A stretch of DNA of 64,000 nt from Weissella uvarum (GCF_016908785.1 NZ_JAFBEO010000004.1:1-64000); one strand, 5' to 3'. Shown: positions 7,462 to 15,495, counted from the first letter of the stretch. Notes: generated by a model not told the origin, from the letters alone. Translations and numbers: made by a program.

Positions 7462-7478
7462 TATGAGAAAAATGTAAT
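7462..7478 (-). promoter_or_regulatory. WalR/YycF-like box upstream of the 88-aa gene
   Basis: TATGAG-AAAAA-TGTAAT (plus-strand reading) matches the 6-5-6 layout of the WalR site TGTWAH-N5-TGTWAH, with one weak half. On the minus strand its TTACAT occupies a -35 position, followed by an ATAATG/TAATGA -10 16-17 nt later. Confidence 0.45.
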
Positions 7479-7482
7479 TATT

Positions 7483-7496
7483 ATAAAACGTTTTAT
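7483..7496. promoter_or_regulatory. 14-bp perfect palindrome, candidate operator
   Basis: ATAAAACGTTTTAT is its own reverse complement. It sits between the divergent 88-aa gene and the XRE regulator at 7611, so it may be that regulator's operator (inference). A weaker AAAACGTGTTT follows at about 7525. Confidence 0.45.
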
Positions 7497-7610
7497 GATA
7501 AATTGTAAGCTTATAGAGTTATCAAAACGTGTTTAAATGGGAATGTAAAATGTTAATTGCGTTACTTTAGTAATTGTTTACGGTAATTTAATAGGGGAAG
7601 GAGGTGCTTA

Positions 7611-8297
7611 ATGAACTTTGACGAAATGATTAAGGCTATACGTTTGAATCGTGAGATGACGCAAGAAGAGTTTGCTCAGGAACTCAATATTACACGTCAG
7701 ACATTATCAAGATGGGAGACGGGACGCGGTTATCCGAATTTAGATACACTAGTAGATTTAAGTTATCGCTTTGATATTTCCTTAGATGAATTGTTAAAAG
7801 GAAAAGATTTAAATGGGGAGAAGACAGACGTGGTAGAAACAATCAGTAAGGATGTACGAGATAAACAAAAGTATAAAATTTTGGCCTTTGTCATGGCCAT
7901 CATTATGATAATTTTCGTGATTGGATTGAGCGTTTTAGGCTATGGACGTGAAAAACAGGTGTCTGTGATTGATCGATTTAACCCTTTTTTGCAGACAAGC
8001 GTTGGCTATGGACGATTGCCAAAAGAATTTGAATCTGGGAAAGTGGATACTTTCATTATGCAAGATGCTTTTGGAGAAGGAGAATGGTTGAATTTTATCA
8101 CTGGGAAAGAAGAATCAAATGACGACTTTGTGATGGTAAAACATAAGGGAGCATATGTAATGGGAACACGTACAATCAACAAAAAGAACATACCAGTTGA
8201 TTTGCGGTCTCAAATGCCATCTGAATATATGAAGTATAATTCGAAGGCAGATGGACCTAGAGTTGCTAAAAAAGTTCCTTGGTGGCCGTTTGATTAA
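7611..8297 (+). CDS. Membrane-anchored XRE-family regulator, 228 aa
   Basis: The Cro/C1-type helix-turn-helix spans residues 6-60 (TQEEFAQELNITRQTLSRWE). One transmembrane helix is at about 90-110. An extracytoplasmic domain of about 115 residues has no Cys and ends in KKVPWWPFD. A very strong GGAAGGAGG precedes the ATG. The DNA-binding domain would be cytoplasmic, tethered to the membrane with an outside sensor. The gene is divergent from the small-protein pair at 6827-7367, with a palindrome between. Confidence 0.82.
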   Translation: MNFDEMIKAIRLNREMTQEEFAQELNITRQTLSRWETGRGYPNLDTLVDLSYRFDISLDELLKGKDLNGEKTDVVETISKDVRDKQKYKILAFVMAIIMIIFVIGLSVLGYGREKQVSVIDRFNPFLQTSVGYGRLPKEFESGKVDTFIMQDAFGEGEWLNFITGKEESNDDFVMVKHKGAYVMGTRTINKKNIPVDLRSQMPSEYMKYNSKADGPRVAKKVPWWPFD

Positions 8298-8300
8298 ATT

Positions 8301-8345
8301 AAAAACCCTTGTTGTGCCGACTTTGTGAGGACACAACAAGGATTT
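8301..8345 (-). terminator. Terminator of the minus-strand 83-aa gene
   Basis: Stem CCTTGTTGTG/CACAACAAGG; the T-run (GTTTTT) is on the minus strand, so it mainly serves the gene ending at 8344, though the hairpin also follows the XRE gene. Confidence 0.8.
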
Positions 8346-8595
8346 ATGATTGATGTTCTTTAATATAGTCATCCATGGATGAATAACCAGAAAATAGCAT
8401 GACGGCAGCAACAGCTAAATACAAGCCAAACATGAAGATTGGTTTGTCATAAGTATTGGTTAAGAAGCATGTATAACCGCCATAGAGTGTGACGCCAATA
8501 GGTATGATGAAGATTAGAAATTTATAACGAGGAAATCTCGCAAAAACGAGGGATTGAATTAAAATCCCCGCAACGATTAAAATGGTTGTAATCAA
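8344..8595 (-). CDS. Small membrane protein, 83 aa
   Basis: Three hydrophobic segments fill most of the protein (about residues 1-18, 25-45, 52-70), with a short acidic C-terminal tail (DDYIKEHQS). It probably initiates at a TTG, 7 nt after AAAGGAG. Family not recognised; it lies in the accessory patch of small genes. Confidence 0.6.
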   Translation of the reverse strand: MITTILIVAGILIQSLVFARFPRYKFLIFIIPIGVTLYGGYTCFLTNTYDKPIFMFGLYLAVAAVMLFSGYSSMDDYIKEHQS

Positions 8596-8677
8596 GAAGA
8601 GCTCCTTTGTGTGGTTATTTGAGATGTTACTAGCTGCTACATGTAATGTGAATTAGGTTTTGAAGACACCTAAGAGC

Positions 8678-8992
8678 TTAATACCGACTGCTTACATTGT
8701 GGGTTGGTGCGGTCATGCCGTACCCATTGGCTGTCCCAAGTGTCTTTAGCTTACTGATAAAAGGTTTATCTTCTTCTGGCAAATCCAATTCATCTTGTTG
8801 TGCTAGATCGTAAAAAGAATTGGCAAGCATTGTCGCGACAATGGGAGCGGCTTGGCGATGATGATCTAAATCATTTTTCGCAGCTGAAATAACACGATAA
8901 GCATACGGATTGCTGATATCAGAGGTATGCTTGTAAAGCGTATCAACAATTTCTTTAATTTCAGCAATCTTTTTATTTTTGAATCCAAACAT
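8678..8992 (-). CDS. Small soluble protein, 104 aa; paralogue of the product of 39525-39839
   Basis: It begins MFGFKNKK and contains AYRVISAAKNDLD and QAAPIVATMLANS, matching the 39.5-kb protein along most of its length. The ribosome-binding region GGAGGTAGC followed by ATGTTTGGATT is also nearly the same at both loci. It is helical, with no membrane segment or signal peptide. It could be an immunity-type protein because of its size and its neighbours, but I do not recognise a named family. Confidence 0.68.
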   Translation of the reverse strand: MFGFKNKKIAEIKEIVDTLYKHTSDISNPYAYRVISAAKNDLDHHRQAAPIVATMLANSFYDLAQQDELDLPEEDKPFISKLKTLGTANGYGMTAPTHNVSSRY

Positions 8993-9238
8993 GATGCTAC
9001 CTCCGAGACCAATGGCTAAGTGATATCAATTAGTTTTATTTTAGCGCAGATGCTAGTGGAATAATATGGTCGCAAGCAAGAATACAAATTTTCTTGAACA
9101 AAGAATGCAAATATAAACTTCGTTTAAGAGATGAAGATTAGCATAAAGATTATACAAATAGATTTGCATTTGTGATACCCGTGATTGCTCGTGTCATGAA
9201 ATGATTGGAACAAGCCGTTTGATACGGGGAGGCTACTA

Positions 9239-9430
9239 ATGAAATTAAGACAAAGAGATGATATAACCTTATTTGCGATGTATGCCATTTACATCATGTT
9301 AGTTCGTAATCCTAATCAGCCAATGTGGCTTAAATTTATCACATTTATCGTAGGAATGCTGGCTTTGGCGGCAGCGCTCAAGAAGATTAAAGATGTGCTG
9401 GGAAAACGTAAGCGGAGAGCGGTTCGATAA
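9239..9430 (+). CDS. Small basic membrane protein, 63 aa
   Basis: Two short hydrophobic segments (about residues 10-21 and 30-45) are followed by a strongly basic tail KKIKDVLGKRKRRAVR. A GGGGAGG site lies 7 nt before the ATG. Single-gene unit with its own terminator; function unknown. Confidence 0.55.
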   Translation: MKLRQRDDITLFAMYAIYIMLVRNPNQPMWLKFITFIVGMLALAAALKKIKDVLGKRKRRAVR

Positions 9431-9455
9431 AGTGATAAACAACAAACAGATAAAG

Positions 9456-9494
9456 AAAAAGGAACTGTTGCGTGAGTTAGCAGTTCCTTTTTTA
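9456..9494. terminator. Bidirectional terminator
   Basis: Stem AAAGGAACTG/CAGTTCCTTT with A- and T-runs, between the 63-aa gene and the convergent XRE gene. Confidence 0.88.
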
Positions 9495-9716
9495 TTGGTA
9501 ATGATCACCAATTAAATTATGAATATCTTCATCTAATAGTCGCTCGATGGCAACTAGGATATCGATGTTGGGGATACGCAAACCATTTTCAGAATGCGAT
9601 AGGGTCGTGACGTCAATGCTGAGGGCATCGGCCATTTCACTCTGTGTTAACCCGTGCTTATTTCTTAGTTGTTTTATATTTGTTCCAATATGCGAACTAC
9701 ACACTTCTTCATTCAT
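9492..9716 (-). CDS. XRE-family DNA-binding protein, 74 aa
   Basis: Practically only a helix-turn-helix domain, residues 10-68 (LTQSEMADALSIDVTTLSHSENG). AAGGAG precedes the ATG. Short stand-alone Cro-like regulators of this type often control neighbouring accessory genes. It has no partner toxin next to it that I can identify. Confidence 0.8.
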   Translation of the reverse strand: MNEEVCSSHIGTNIKQLRNKHGLTQSEMADALSIDVTTLSHSENGLRIPNIDILVAIERLLDEDIHNLIGDHYQ

Positions 9717-9821
9717 TTGGTTGTCTCCTTATGATGGTAGGATATGTAAAGAAATATTCGTTAGTAATATATTGCACGATGAAAAATAAAATAAAGTATG
9801 TCGTCTCAGTTAGATTGGCAA

Positions 9822-9857
9822 TAAAAAAGTGCCTTTACACGGATGTAAACACACTTT
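9822..9857 (-). terminator. Terminator of the XRE/membrane gene at 9868
   Basis: On the minus strand, AAAGTGTGTTTAC ... GTAAAGGCACTTT with a TG/GG internal mismatch, followed by T6. Confidence 0.75.
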
Positions 9858-9867
9858 GTAGTAGTAG

Positions 9868-10371
9868 TTATTTTTTTGTTGGTTTTTTGATGCCAATCGT
9901 CAAAGGATATTTTAAATCCCACGCTGGCTCAAGTTTAAAGTTACGCCAGTAGTTAAAGAATGTATAAGCAATCGGCCAAGCAATTAACCATACCAGACAG
10001 GCGATGATAAACAAAAACGTGTGATTGCCTAAAGTACTAATGCCATAGAATAGAATTAGCATAATAAAAACAAATATCAGCCGAGGTAAATCATATTTAA
10101 GGTGTTTCTCGGATTTTCGCTTTCGTAACTGATCGACTTGAGCTGCGTTATAGGCCATAATTGTTTCCTTTCTATCTGAACCAATATGCGTAAACAAATC
10201 AGTGACTTGCACATTTAGGGCTTGTGCCACTAACCGCAAGGTCTCCAAGCTTGTTTCTTCGCCGGCTTCAAGTCTTTGAATTGTTCGCGTATTGATATTG
10301 CAAAGTTCTGCAAGGTGGTCCTGAGTCCAGCCTCGTGCTTTTCTGAGTTGAGCAACATTACTTTTGTCCAT
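9868..10371 (-). CDS. XRE-family regulator fused to a two-helix membrane domain, 167 aa
   Basis: Residues 1-60 are a helix-turn-helix (WTQDHLAELCNINTRTIQRLE). Residues 97-113 and 118-139 are two membrane helices (2TM-type domain), then a basic tail. No Shine-Dalgarno precedes the ATG. Instead a -10 (TATACT, 10378-10383) ends 6 nt before it, so the mRNA is probably leaderless. It may sense a membrane signal; the target is unknown. Confidence 0.82.
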   Translation of the reverse strand: MDKSNVAQLRKARGWTQDHLAELCNINTRTIQRLEAGEETSLETLRLVAQALNVQVTDLFTHIGSDRKETIMAYNAAQVDQLRKRKSEKHLKYDLPRLIFVFIMLILFYGISTLGNHTFLFIIACLVWLIAWPIAYTFFNYWRNFKLEPAWDLKYPLTIGIKKPTKK

Positions 10372-10377
10372 GGCTAA

Positions 10378-10405
10378 AGTATAGATGAAAAGCCGATAGA
10401 ATCAA
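10378..10405 (-). promoter_or_regulatory. Promoter giving a leaderless mRNA for the XRE/membrane regulator
   Basis: -35 TTGATT (10400-10405), 16-bp spacer, -10 TATACT (10378-10383). The expected transcription start coincides with the A of the ATG at 10371. Confidence 0.65.
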
Positions 10406-10634
10406 ACGACAGTTACCTGACAGATGGCCGACAGTGTGATTTTTTTAGTTGTTTAACAGGTTTGCTTAACGTTGCTCATTTTTTTAGATAATATATATCT
10501 GTATGATTTTTGTTATGAGAGAGTTTTGCAGAATTTGATACATGAACTTACTATTTTGGCGGTTGTAAGTCAGACAATCCGTGATATACTTATTATTAGT
10601 AAGAGATTTCACGAGATGAAAGGATGGTAAACAA

Positions 10635-11270
10635 ATGAAGATTGCGATTATTGGTGCAACGGGTATGACAGGTAAGGCGCTTTTTAATGAAGCTAAGGAA
10701 CGTGGTCACGAAGTAACTGGCTTTGTACGTAATGAGGCACGTGGTAAAGAAATCCTTGGGGATGATGCCAATTTGATTGTGGAAGATGCTTTTGCGATTA
10801 CAGGCGACCAATTAGATCAATTCGATGTTGTGATTGATGCATTTGCGAACCATCAAGAACCAGAACAAAACTTAGATGTATTAACCCATTTGATTCATCA
10901 AACACGGAAGCACTCGGTTCGGATGTTCTTTATCCTAGGGGCCGGCCCTCTTTTGCAAGCGAATGGTGAATATGTTTATGAACACTTGAAAACTTTGCCT
11001 GGGGCTGAAACTTGGGTTGATGAGCCACGTTATGGAGTCACCGAGTTACAAGTGTTGCTCAGCACGCGTGATGTCAATTGGACTGCTATTTCTGCACAAA
11101 ATACTTATAGTGAAGGTCCAAAGACAGATTATGTCTTGGGTAAGGACCACTTAATGGAAGCAAGTGATGGTGAATCACATGTGACATCAGGTAACTTGGC
11201 AAGCGCTGTTTTGGATGAAATTGAGACACCACAACATAAAATGGAACGCTTTACAGTTTCTGATAAATAA
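10635..11270 (+). CDS. NAD(P)-binding atypical short-chain reductase (NmrA-like), 211 aa
   Basis: The N-terminal IGATGMTGKAL is the GxxGxxG nucleotide-binding motif of NAD(P)H-binding Rossmann proteins, followed by VTGFVRNEARG, whose Arg suggests NADPH use. Conserved pattern includes NWTAISAQNTYSEG. AAAGGA precedes the ATG. The length is normal for this group, whose members act on flavins, quinones or unknown substrates. Monocistronic, upstream of the tyrS leader. Confidence 0.82.
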   Translation: MKIAIIGATGMTGKALFNEAKERGHEVTGFVRNEARGKEILGDDANLIVEDAFAITGDQLDQFDVVIDAFANHQEPEQNLDVLTHLIHQTRKHSVRMFFILGAGPLLQANGEYVYEHLKTLPGAETWVDEPRYGVTELQVLLSTRDVNWTAISAQNTYSEGPKTDYVLGKDHLMEASDGESHVTSGNLASAVLDEIETPQHKMERFTVSDK

Positions 11271-11307
11271 AACGAATTAAAGCGGTGCATTTTGGTGATG
11301 TGCGTGC

Positions 11308-11313
11308 TATAAT
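11308..11313 (+). promoter_or_regulatory. -10 element of the tyrS leader
   Basis: TGCTATAAT extended -10, placing transcription start near 11320. Confidence 0.6.
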
Positions 11314-11324
11314 CATCCTATTGC

Positions 11325-11549
11325 AAGGATGGTTTAAGTAGAGAGTGAGTTTGGAAATTTCAGAAACACAGTGGCTGATGTGAACTGTGCCGGCTTATTC
11401 TTGAATTACACCCATCGAAAAGGTTTGCACGTCACGCTCGGCGTTATGAGCAAGATAAGGGGTCACAGAATACTGTGGCAAATTAGGTGGTACCGCGTTT
11501 AAGTAAGCGTCCTAATCAGTTCATCGACTGATTGGAACGCTTTTTTTGT
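11325..11549 (+). promoter_or_regulatory. Tyrosine-specific T-box riboswitch
   Basis: Stem I begins GAGAGTGA. A specifier loop contains TAC (11407-11409), a Tyr codon. The T-box core TTAGGTGGTACCGCG lies at 11483-11497 and is followed by a terminator, AAGCGT..ACGCTT, with T7. Uncharged tRNA-Tyr should stabilise the antiterminator and raise tyrS expression. Confidence 0.92.
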
Positions 11550-11586
11550 TCAATCAGTCAAAAATACACTTTTATGGAGGTACAGC

Positions 11587-12849
11587 ATGGCTGAAGAAAA
11601 TGTTTTGCAAGAATTAGAATGGCGAGGAGCCATTAATCAACAAACTGATCCAGAAGGTTTGTTGGAGTTAATGGATAAAGAGCAAATTGGCGTTTACGTT
11701 GGGATTGATCCAACTGGGGATTCAATGCACATTGGGCACTTAATTCCGTTTATGGTGCTTAAGCGTTTCCAAAATGCTGGGCAACATCCAGTGATTGTCG
11801 TTGGTGGTGCAACGGGTTCAATTGGTGATCCATCAGGTAAAAAGTCTGAGCGTAAAATGCTTTCTAAGGAACAAATGGACCAAAACGTTGCTAAGATGAG
11901 CAAGCAATTGGAGAAGCTATTTGGTAAAGATGGCTTCACAATTGTAAATAACATGGATTGGTTGGGTGAATTTAACCTATTAGATTTCTTACGTGATTAC
12001 GGTAAGATGTTCCCAATTAACACGATGTTGGCTAAGGATGTTGTGGCATCTCGTTTAGAAGCTGGAATTTCATTTACTGAATTTACTTACCAAATTTTGC
12101 AAGCGATTGACTTCCATGAGCTTTGGAAGCGTGAACATGTACGTTTGCAATTGGGTGGTTCTGATCAATGGGGTAACATCACCGGTGGTGTTGACTTGAT
12201 TCACAAGCTAGAAGGTAGCGATGCGCCAGCATTTGGTTTGACGGTACCCTTGTTGTTGAAGTCTGATGGAACCAAGTTCGGTAAAACTGAAGGCGGTGCG
12301 GTTTGGTTGGACCCAGAGAAGACGACGCCATTTGAGTTCTACCAATTCTGGTTGAATACAGCCGATGAAGATGTTGAAAAGATGTTGAAGTTCTTTACCT
12401 TCCTATCAAAGGAAGAAATTGATGAACTTGTCGAATCAACAAAGACAGATGCTTCAGCACGTAAAGCGCAACGTCGTTTAGCAGAAGAAGTCACGCGCTT
12501 TGTGCATGGTGAAGAAGCTTTGAAAACGGCTGAAAAAGTGACGGATGTGCTATTTGGTAATGCCGATGTTGCCACGCTTTCAACTGATGAAGTGCAAGCT
12601 TTGGCGGGAAATGTGCCAACATTTGAAATCGGTAGTGAACCAATTGGTATTTTGGACTTAGTTGTTGCCGCTGGCCTAGAAACTTCAAAGACGCGAGCAC
12701 GTGAATCAGTAACCAATGGTGCCATTCGGATTAACGGCGAACAAATCAAGGACGTCGAAACAATGATTGATCCAAAGGCTGCTTTTGATGGTAAATACGT
12801 GATCGTTAAGCGTGGTAAGAAGAAGTGGGCGGTTGGTAAAGTCCAATAA
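11587..12849 (+). CDS. tyrS: Tyrosyl-tRNA synthetase
   Basis: 420 aa, class I. HIGH-type signature MHIGH at residues 47-51. The KMSKS equivalent is KFGKTEGGAVW. A C-terminal S4 RNA-binding domain starts near residue 350 (LVVAAGLETSKTRARE). GGAGG lies 7 nt before the ATG. Length is normal. Expression is governed by the Tyr T-box upstream. Confidence 0.97.
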   Translation: MAEENVLQELEWRGAINQQTDPEGLLELMDKEQIGVYVGIDPTGDSMHIGHLIPFMVLKRFQNAGQHPVIVVGGATGSIGDPSGKKSERKMLSKEQMDQNVAKMSKQLEKLFGKDGFTIVNNMDWLGEFNLLDFLRDYGKMFPINTMLAKDVVASRLEAGISFTEFTYQILQAIDFHELWKREHVRLQLGGSDQWGNITGGVDLIHKLEGSDAPAFGLTVPLLLKSDGTKFGKTEGGAVWLDPEKTTPFEFYQFWLNTADEDVEKMLKFFTFLSKEEIDELVESTKTDASARKAQRRLAEEVTRFVHGEEALKTAEKVTDVLFGNADVATLSTDEVQALAGNVPTFEIGSEPIGILDLVVAAGLETSKTRARESVTNGAIRINGEQIKDVETMIDPKAAFDGKYVIVKRGKKKWAVGKVQ

Positions 12850-12954
12850 GCTGATACTTGTCACTTAAACACGAACGATAAAAAGTGTTTTTATTTATGA
12901 TAGCCAAAAACACGAATTATTGTTATACTAGATAAATATTAATATCAAGTCCTA

Positions 12955-13018
12955 TGAGTATAGTGGTTGGAGAATGGCCAACGAGTTTCTACCTGCGTCC
13001 CGAGATGCAGACTACTCA
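12955..13018 (+). promoter_or_regulatory. Purine (guanine-class) riboswitch aptamer
   Basis: P1 TGAGTA/TACTCA, the junction AGTTTCTACC, and loops TTGGAGAATGG and TCCCGAGATG match the purine aptamer. The specificity base in GACTA is C, indicating guanine, hypoxanthine or xanthine rather than adenine. The terminator at 13031-13061 forms the OFF state for pbuX-xpt. Confidence 0.93.
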
Positions 13019-13030
13019 CAATGTATTTAG

Positions 13031-13061
13031 AAAGCCATTCTTTTTTGAATGGCTTTTTTTA
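13031..13061 (+). terminator. Riboswitch expression-platform terminator
   Basis: AAAGCCATTC/GAATGGCTTT hairpin with an eight-T tail, 12 nt after the aptamer. Confidence 0.9.
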
Positions 13062-13098
13062 CACCCTTTTTCGATTAGGACAATTCTTGGAGGAATTT

Positions 13099-14385
13099 AT
13101 GGACACGGTTAAGCAACAACCTAATCGACTAGAGTCAGCCTTTTTAGGCTTACAACATGTTTTGGCGATGTATTCGGGCGGGGTGTTAGTTCCCTTAATG
13201 ATTGGGGCGGCCTTGCATTTTACACCGACCCAAATGGCGGTTTTGATTTCAGCCGATATTTTCATGACTGGAATTGGAACACTTTTGCAATTAAAGACGA
13301 CTCGGTTCACTGGAATTGGACTTCCGGTGGTGATTGGATCAGCGATTCAGACGGTGACACCTTTAGTTAATATAGGTAGTACTTTAGGTATCGGTGCCAT
13401 GTATGGCGCAACGATTGGCGCTGGAATTTTTGTATTTTTGATTGCTGGGATTTTCGCTAAATTACGTCGCTTCTTTCCACCAGTTGTAACTGGTTCTTTG
13501 ATTACAGTGATTGGGTTTGCGTTGGTGCCGGTCGCGATTCAAAATATTGGTGGTGGCAATGCAAAAGCAGCTAATTTTGGTAATATGACTGATTTAGCCA
13601 TTGCTTTAGTTACGATTGTGACGATAGTGCTATTAAATATCTTTGCGAAAGGCTTCGCGAAAGCAATTGCGGTATTATTGGGAATTATTGTCGGTGCATT
13701 GTTTGCAGCATGCTTGGGCCGAGTTGATTTAACGCCAGTGGCACAGGCTTCTTGGTTCCACTTACCAATGCCATTTTATATGGGGACACCAAAATTTCAC
13801 TTGTCAGCAATTATTACCATGTCGGTAGTGGCCTTAACGTCATTAATTGAATCAACTGGTGTGTATTTTGCTTTGGCTGATTTAACTGGTAAAGATTTAA
13901 CAGAACGTGATTTAGCACGTGGTTACCGTTCAGAAGGCTTAGCCGTCATTTTGTCTGGTATTTTTAGTACTTTCCCATATTCAACTTTTTCACAAAATGT
14001 TGGTGTGGTACGTCTTTCAGGGGTTAAGTCAAAGCGTCCGATTTATTATGCAGCAGTAATGTTAATTTTAATTGGCTTGTTGCCAAAATTTGGTGCTTTG
14101 GCTACCATTATTCCAACTTCGGCCTTGGGTGGTGCGATGTTAGTATTGTTTGGTACAATCGGAATACAAGGAATCACGATTCTGCATCAAGTCGATTTTG
14201 ATCAAGACCGTAACTTGATGATTGTAGCGTTGTCAATTGGCACTGGTATTGGTATTACGGTTTACCCACAAGTATTCCAACAATTACCTGAGTTGATTCG
14301 TTTGGTGATTGAAAACGCAGTGGTTGTGACATCAATCTTAGCAGTAGCTTTGAATATCATTATTCCGGGCCGGACTGATGAATAG
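13099..14385 (+). CDS. pbuX: Xanthine permease (NCS2 family)
   Basis: 428 aa with about 12-14 hydrophobic segments. Start MDTVKQQ is taken at the ATG after GGAGG; the frame extending upstream crosses the riboswitch and is not translated. NCS2 signatures include the QHVLAMYSGGVLVPLMIG segment and SLIESTGVYFA. It lies 12 bp upstream of xpt under one purine riboswitch, so it most likely imports xanthine for salvage. Confidence 0.94.
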   Translation: MDTVKQQPNRLESAFLGLQHVLAMYSGGVLVPLMIGAALHFTPTQMAVLISADIFMTGIGTLLQLKTTRFTGIGLPVVIGSAIQTVTPLVNIGSTLGIGAMYGATIGAGIFVFLIAGIFAKLRRFFPPVVTGSLITVIGFALVPVAIQNIGGGNAKAANFGNMTDLAIALVTIVTIVLLNIFAKGFAKAIAVLLGIIVGALFAACLGRVDLTPVAQASWFHLPMPFYMGTPKFHLSAIITMSVVALTSLIESTGVYFALADLTGKDLTERDLARGYRSEGLAVILSGIFSTFPYSTFSQNVGVVRLSGVKSKRPIYYAAVMLILIGLLPKFGALATIIPTSALGGAMLVLFGTIGIQGITILHQVDFDQDRNLMIVALSIGTGIGITVYPQVFQQLPELIRLVIENAVVVTSILAVALNIIIPGRTDE

Positions 14386-14397
14386 AAGGGAATGGAT

Positions 14398-14976
14398 ATG
14401 CAATTATTAGAAGATCGAATTAAAAAAGATGGACGCGTTTTAGGTGAAGATGTGTTAAAAGTGGATAACTTTTTAAATCACCAAGTTGATCCAAAATTGA
14501 TGGCTCAGTTGGGCGCTGAATTTGCGCGCTTGTTTAAGGATGAAAAAATCGATAAAGTGTTAACCGTTGAGTCTTCGGGAATTGCCCCCGCGGTCTTTAC
14601 GGCTTTGGACTTAGAAGTACCAATGGTTTTTGCGCGTAAGAAAAAGTCTTTGACGTTGACTGAAGAAAATTATACGGCCGATGTCTATTCATTTACGAAA
14701 CAAGAAACGAACCATATTATTGTAGATAAGCGCTTTATTCAGCCGGGCGAACGGGTCTTGTTAATTGACGACTTTTTAGCAAATGGGCAAGCTGTTCAAG
14801 GGATGATGGAGATTTTGGACGCCGCTGACGCAGAGTTGGCTGGCGTTGGAATCGTTATTGAAAAAACGTTCCAAAAAGGCCGTGCATTACTGGATGAAGC
14901 GAATGTGCGTGTAGAATCATTGGCGCGGATTGCAGCTTTTGAAGACGGTGAAGTAAAATTTGCCGATGAAAATTAG
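14398..14976 (+). CDS. xpt: Xanthine phosphoribosyltransferase
   Basis: 192 aa. Converts xanthine plus PRPP to XMP. PRPP-binding loop VLLIDDFLANGQAV is at about residues 118-131. Start MQLLEDRI at 14398 has GAAGGG 8 nt upstream and agrees with the family; the ATG two codons earlier is too close. Second gene of the pbuX-xpt operon. Confidence 0.95.
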   Translation: MQLLEDRIKKDGRVLGEDVLKVDNFLNHQVDPKLMAQLGAEFARLFKDEKIDKVLTVESSGIAPAVFTALDLEVPMVFARKKKSLTLTEENYTADVYSFTKQETNHIIVDKRFIQPGERVLLIDDFLANGQAVQGMMEILDAADAELAGVGIVIEKTFQKGRALLDEANVRVESLARIAAFEDGEVKFADEN

Positions 14977-14980
14977 CAAT

Positions 14981-15019
14981 AAAAAAGAGCAGGTTAGTTA
15001 ACTAACCTGCTCTTTTTTT
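14981..15019. terminator. Terminator of pbuX-xpt
   Basis: Perfect palindrome AAAAAAGAGCAGGTTAG/CTAACCTGCTCTTTTTT; it also faces the minus-strand tRNA-Cys. Confidence 0.93.
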
Positions 15020-15023
15020 ATGA

Positions 15024-15094
15024 AGGTGGTGATGGGAATCGAACCCACGATCACGGTTTTGCAGACCACTGCCTTACCACTTGGCTACACCACC
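15024..15094 (-). tRNA. tRNA-Cys (anticodon GCA)
   Basis: 71 nt on the minus strand. Acceptor GGTGGTG/CACCACC, anticodon loop CTGCAAA, discriminator U as expected for Cys. It is opposite in strand to the following cluster. Confidence 0.94.
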
Positions 15095-15257
15095 AGAAAC
15101 GAACAAAAACCATTATATAAGAAAGTCAATCAACATGCAATGTGATGCGAACTAAAAAGATAAATTAACTAGAAGTGAAAATAATGCTTGCATTGTTTTC
15201 TTATCCTAGGTATAATAATTTTTGTTGTTGAGATACATAAGTGTTACACAACATGTT

Positions 15258-15330
15258 GGACGATTAGCTCAGCTGGGAGAGCACCTGCCTTACAAGCAGG
15301 GGGTCACAGGTTCGATCCCTGTATCGTCCA
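15258..15330 (+). tRNA. tRNA-Val (anticodon TAC)
   Basis: Acceptor GGACGAT/ATCGTCC with anticodon loop CTTACAA; first gene of a seven-tRNA cluster. Confidence 0.95.
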
Positions 15331-15332
15331 TT

Positions 15333-15406
15333 GGTCGCATGGTCTAGGTGGTTAGGACGCCTGCCTGTCACGCAGGAGATCACGGGTTCGAGTCCCGTTG
15401 TGACCG
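15333..15406 (+). tRNA. tRNA-Asp (anticodon GTC)
   Basis: Acceptor GGTCGCA/TGTGACC, anticodon loop CTGTCAC, discriminator G; 2 nt after tRNA-Val. Confidence 0.95.
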
Positions 15407-15416
15407 TTTTTTTTAT

Positions 15417-15489
15417 GGCGCGATAGCTCAGTTGGTAGAGCATACGATTGAAGCTCGTAGTGTCGACGGTTCGATTCCGCCTCGCGCCA
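15417..15489 (+). tRNA. tRNA-Phe (anticodon GAA)
   Basis: Acceptor GGCGCGA/TCGCGCC with anticodon loop TTGAAGC. Confidence 0.94.
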
Positions 15490-15495
15490 CTTTAT

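Noticed and set aside
12339-12749. 136-codon ORF antisense to tyrS
   Set aside because: It lies fully within tyrS, has no ribosome-binding site, and has composition typical of a shadow frame.
12967-13098. N-terminal extension of pbuX
   Set aside because: It would translate the purine riboswitch and its terminator. A good ribosome-binding site precedes ATG at 13099.
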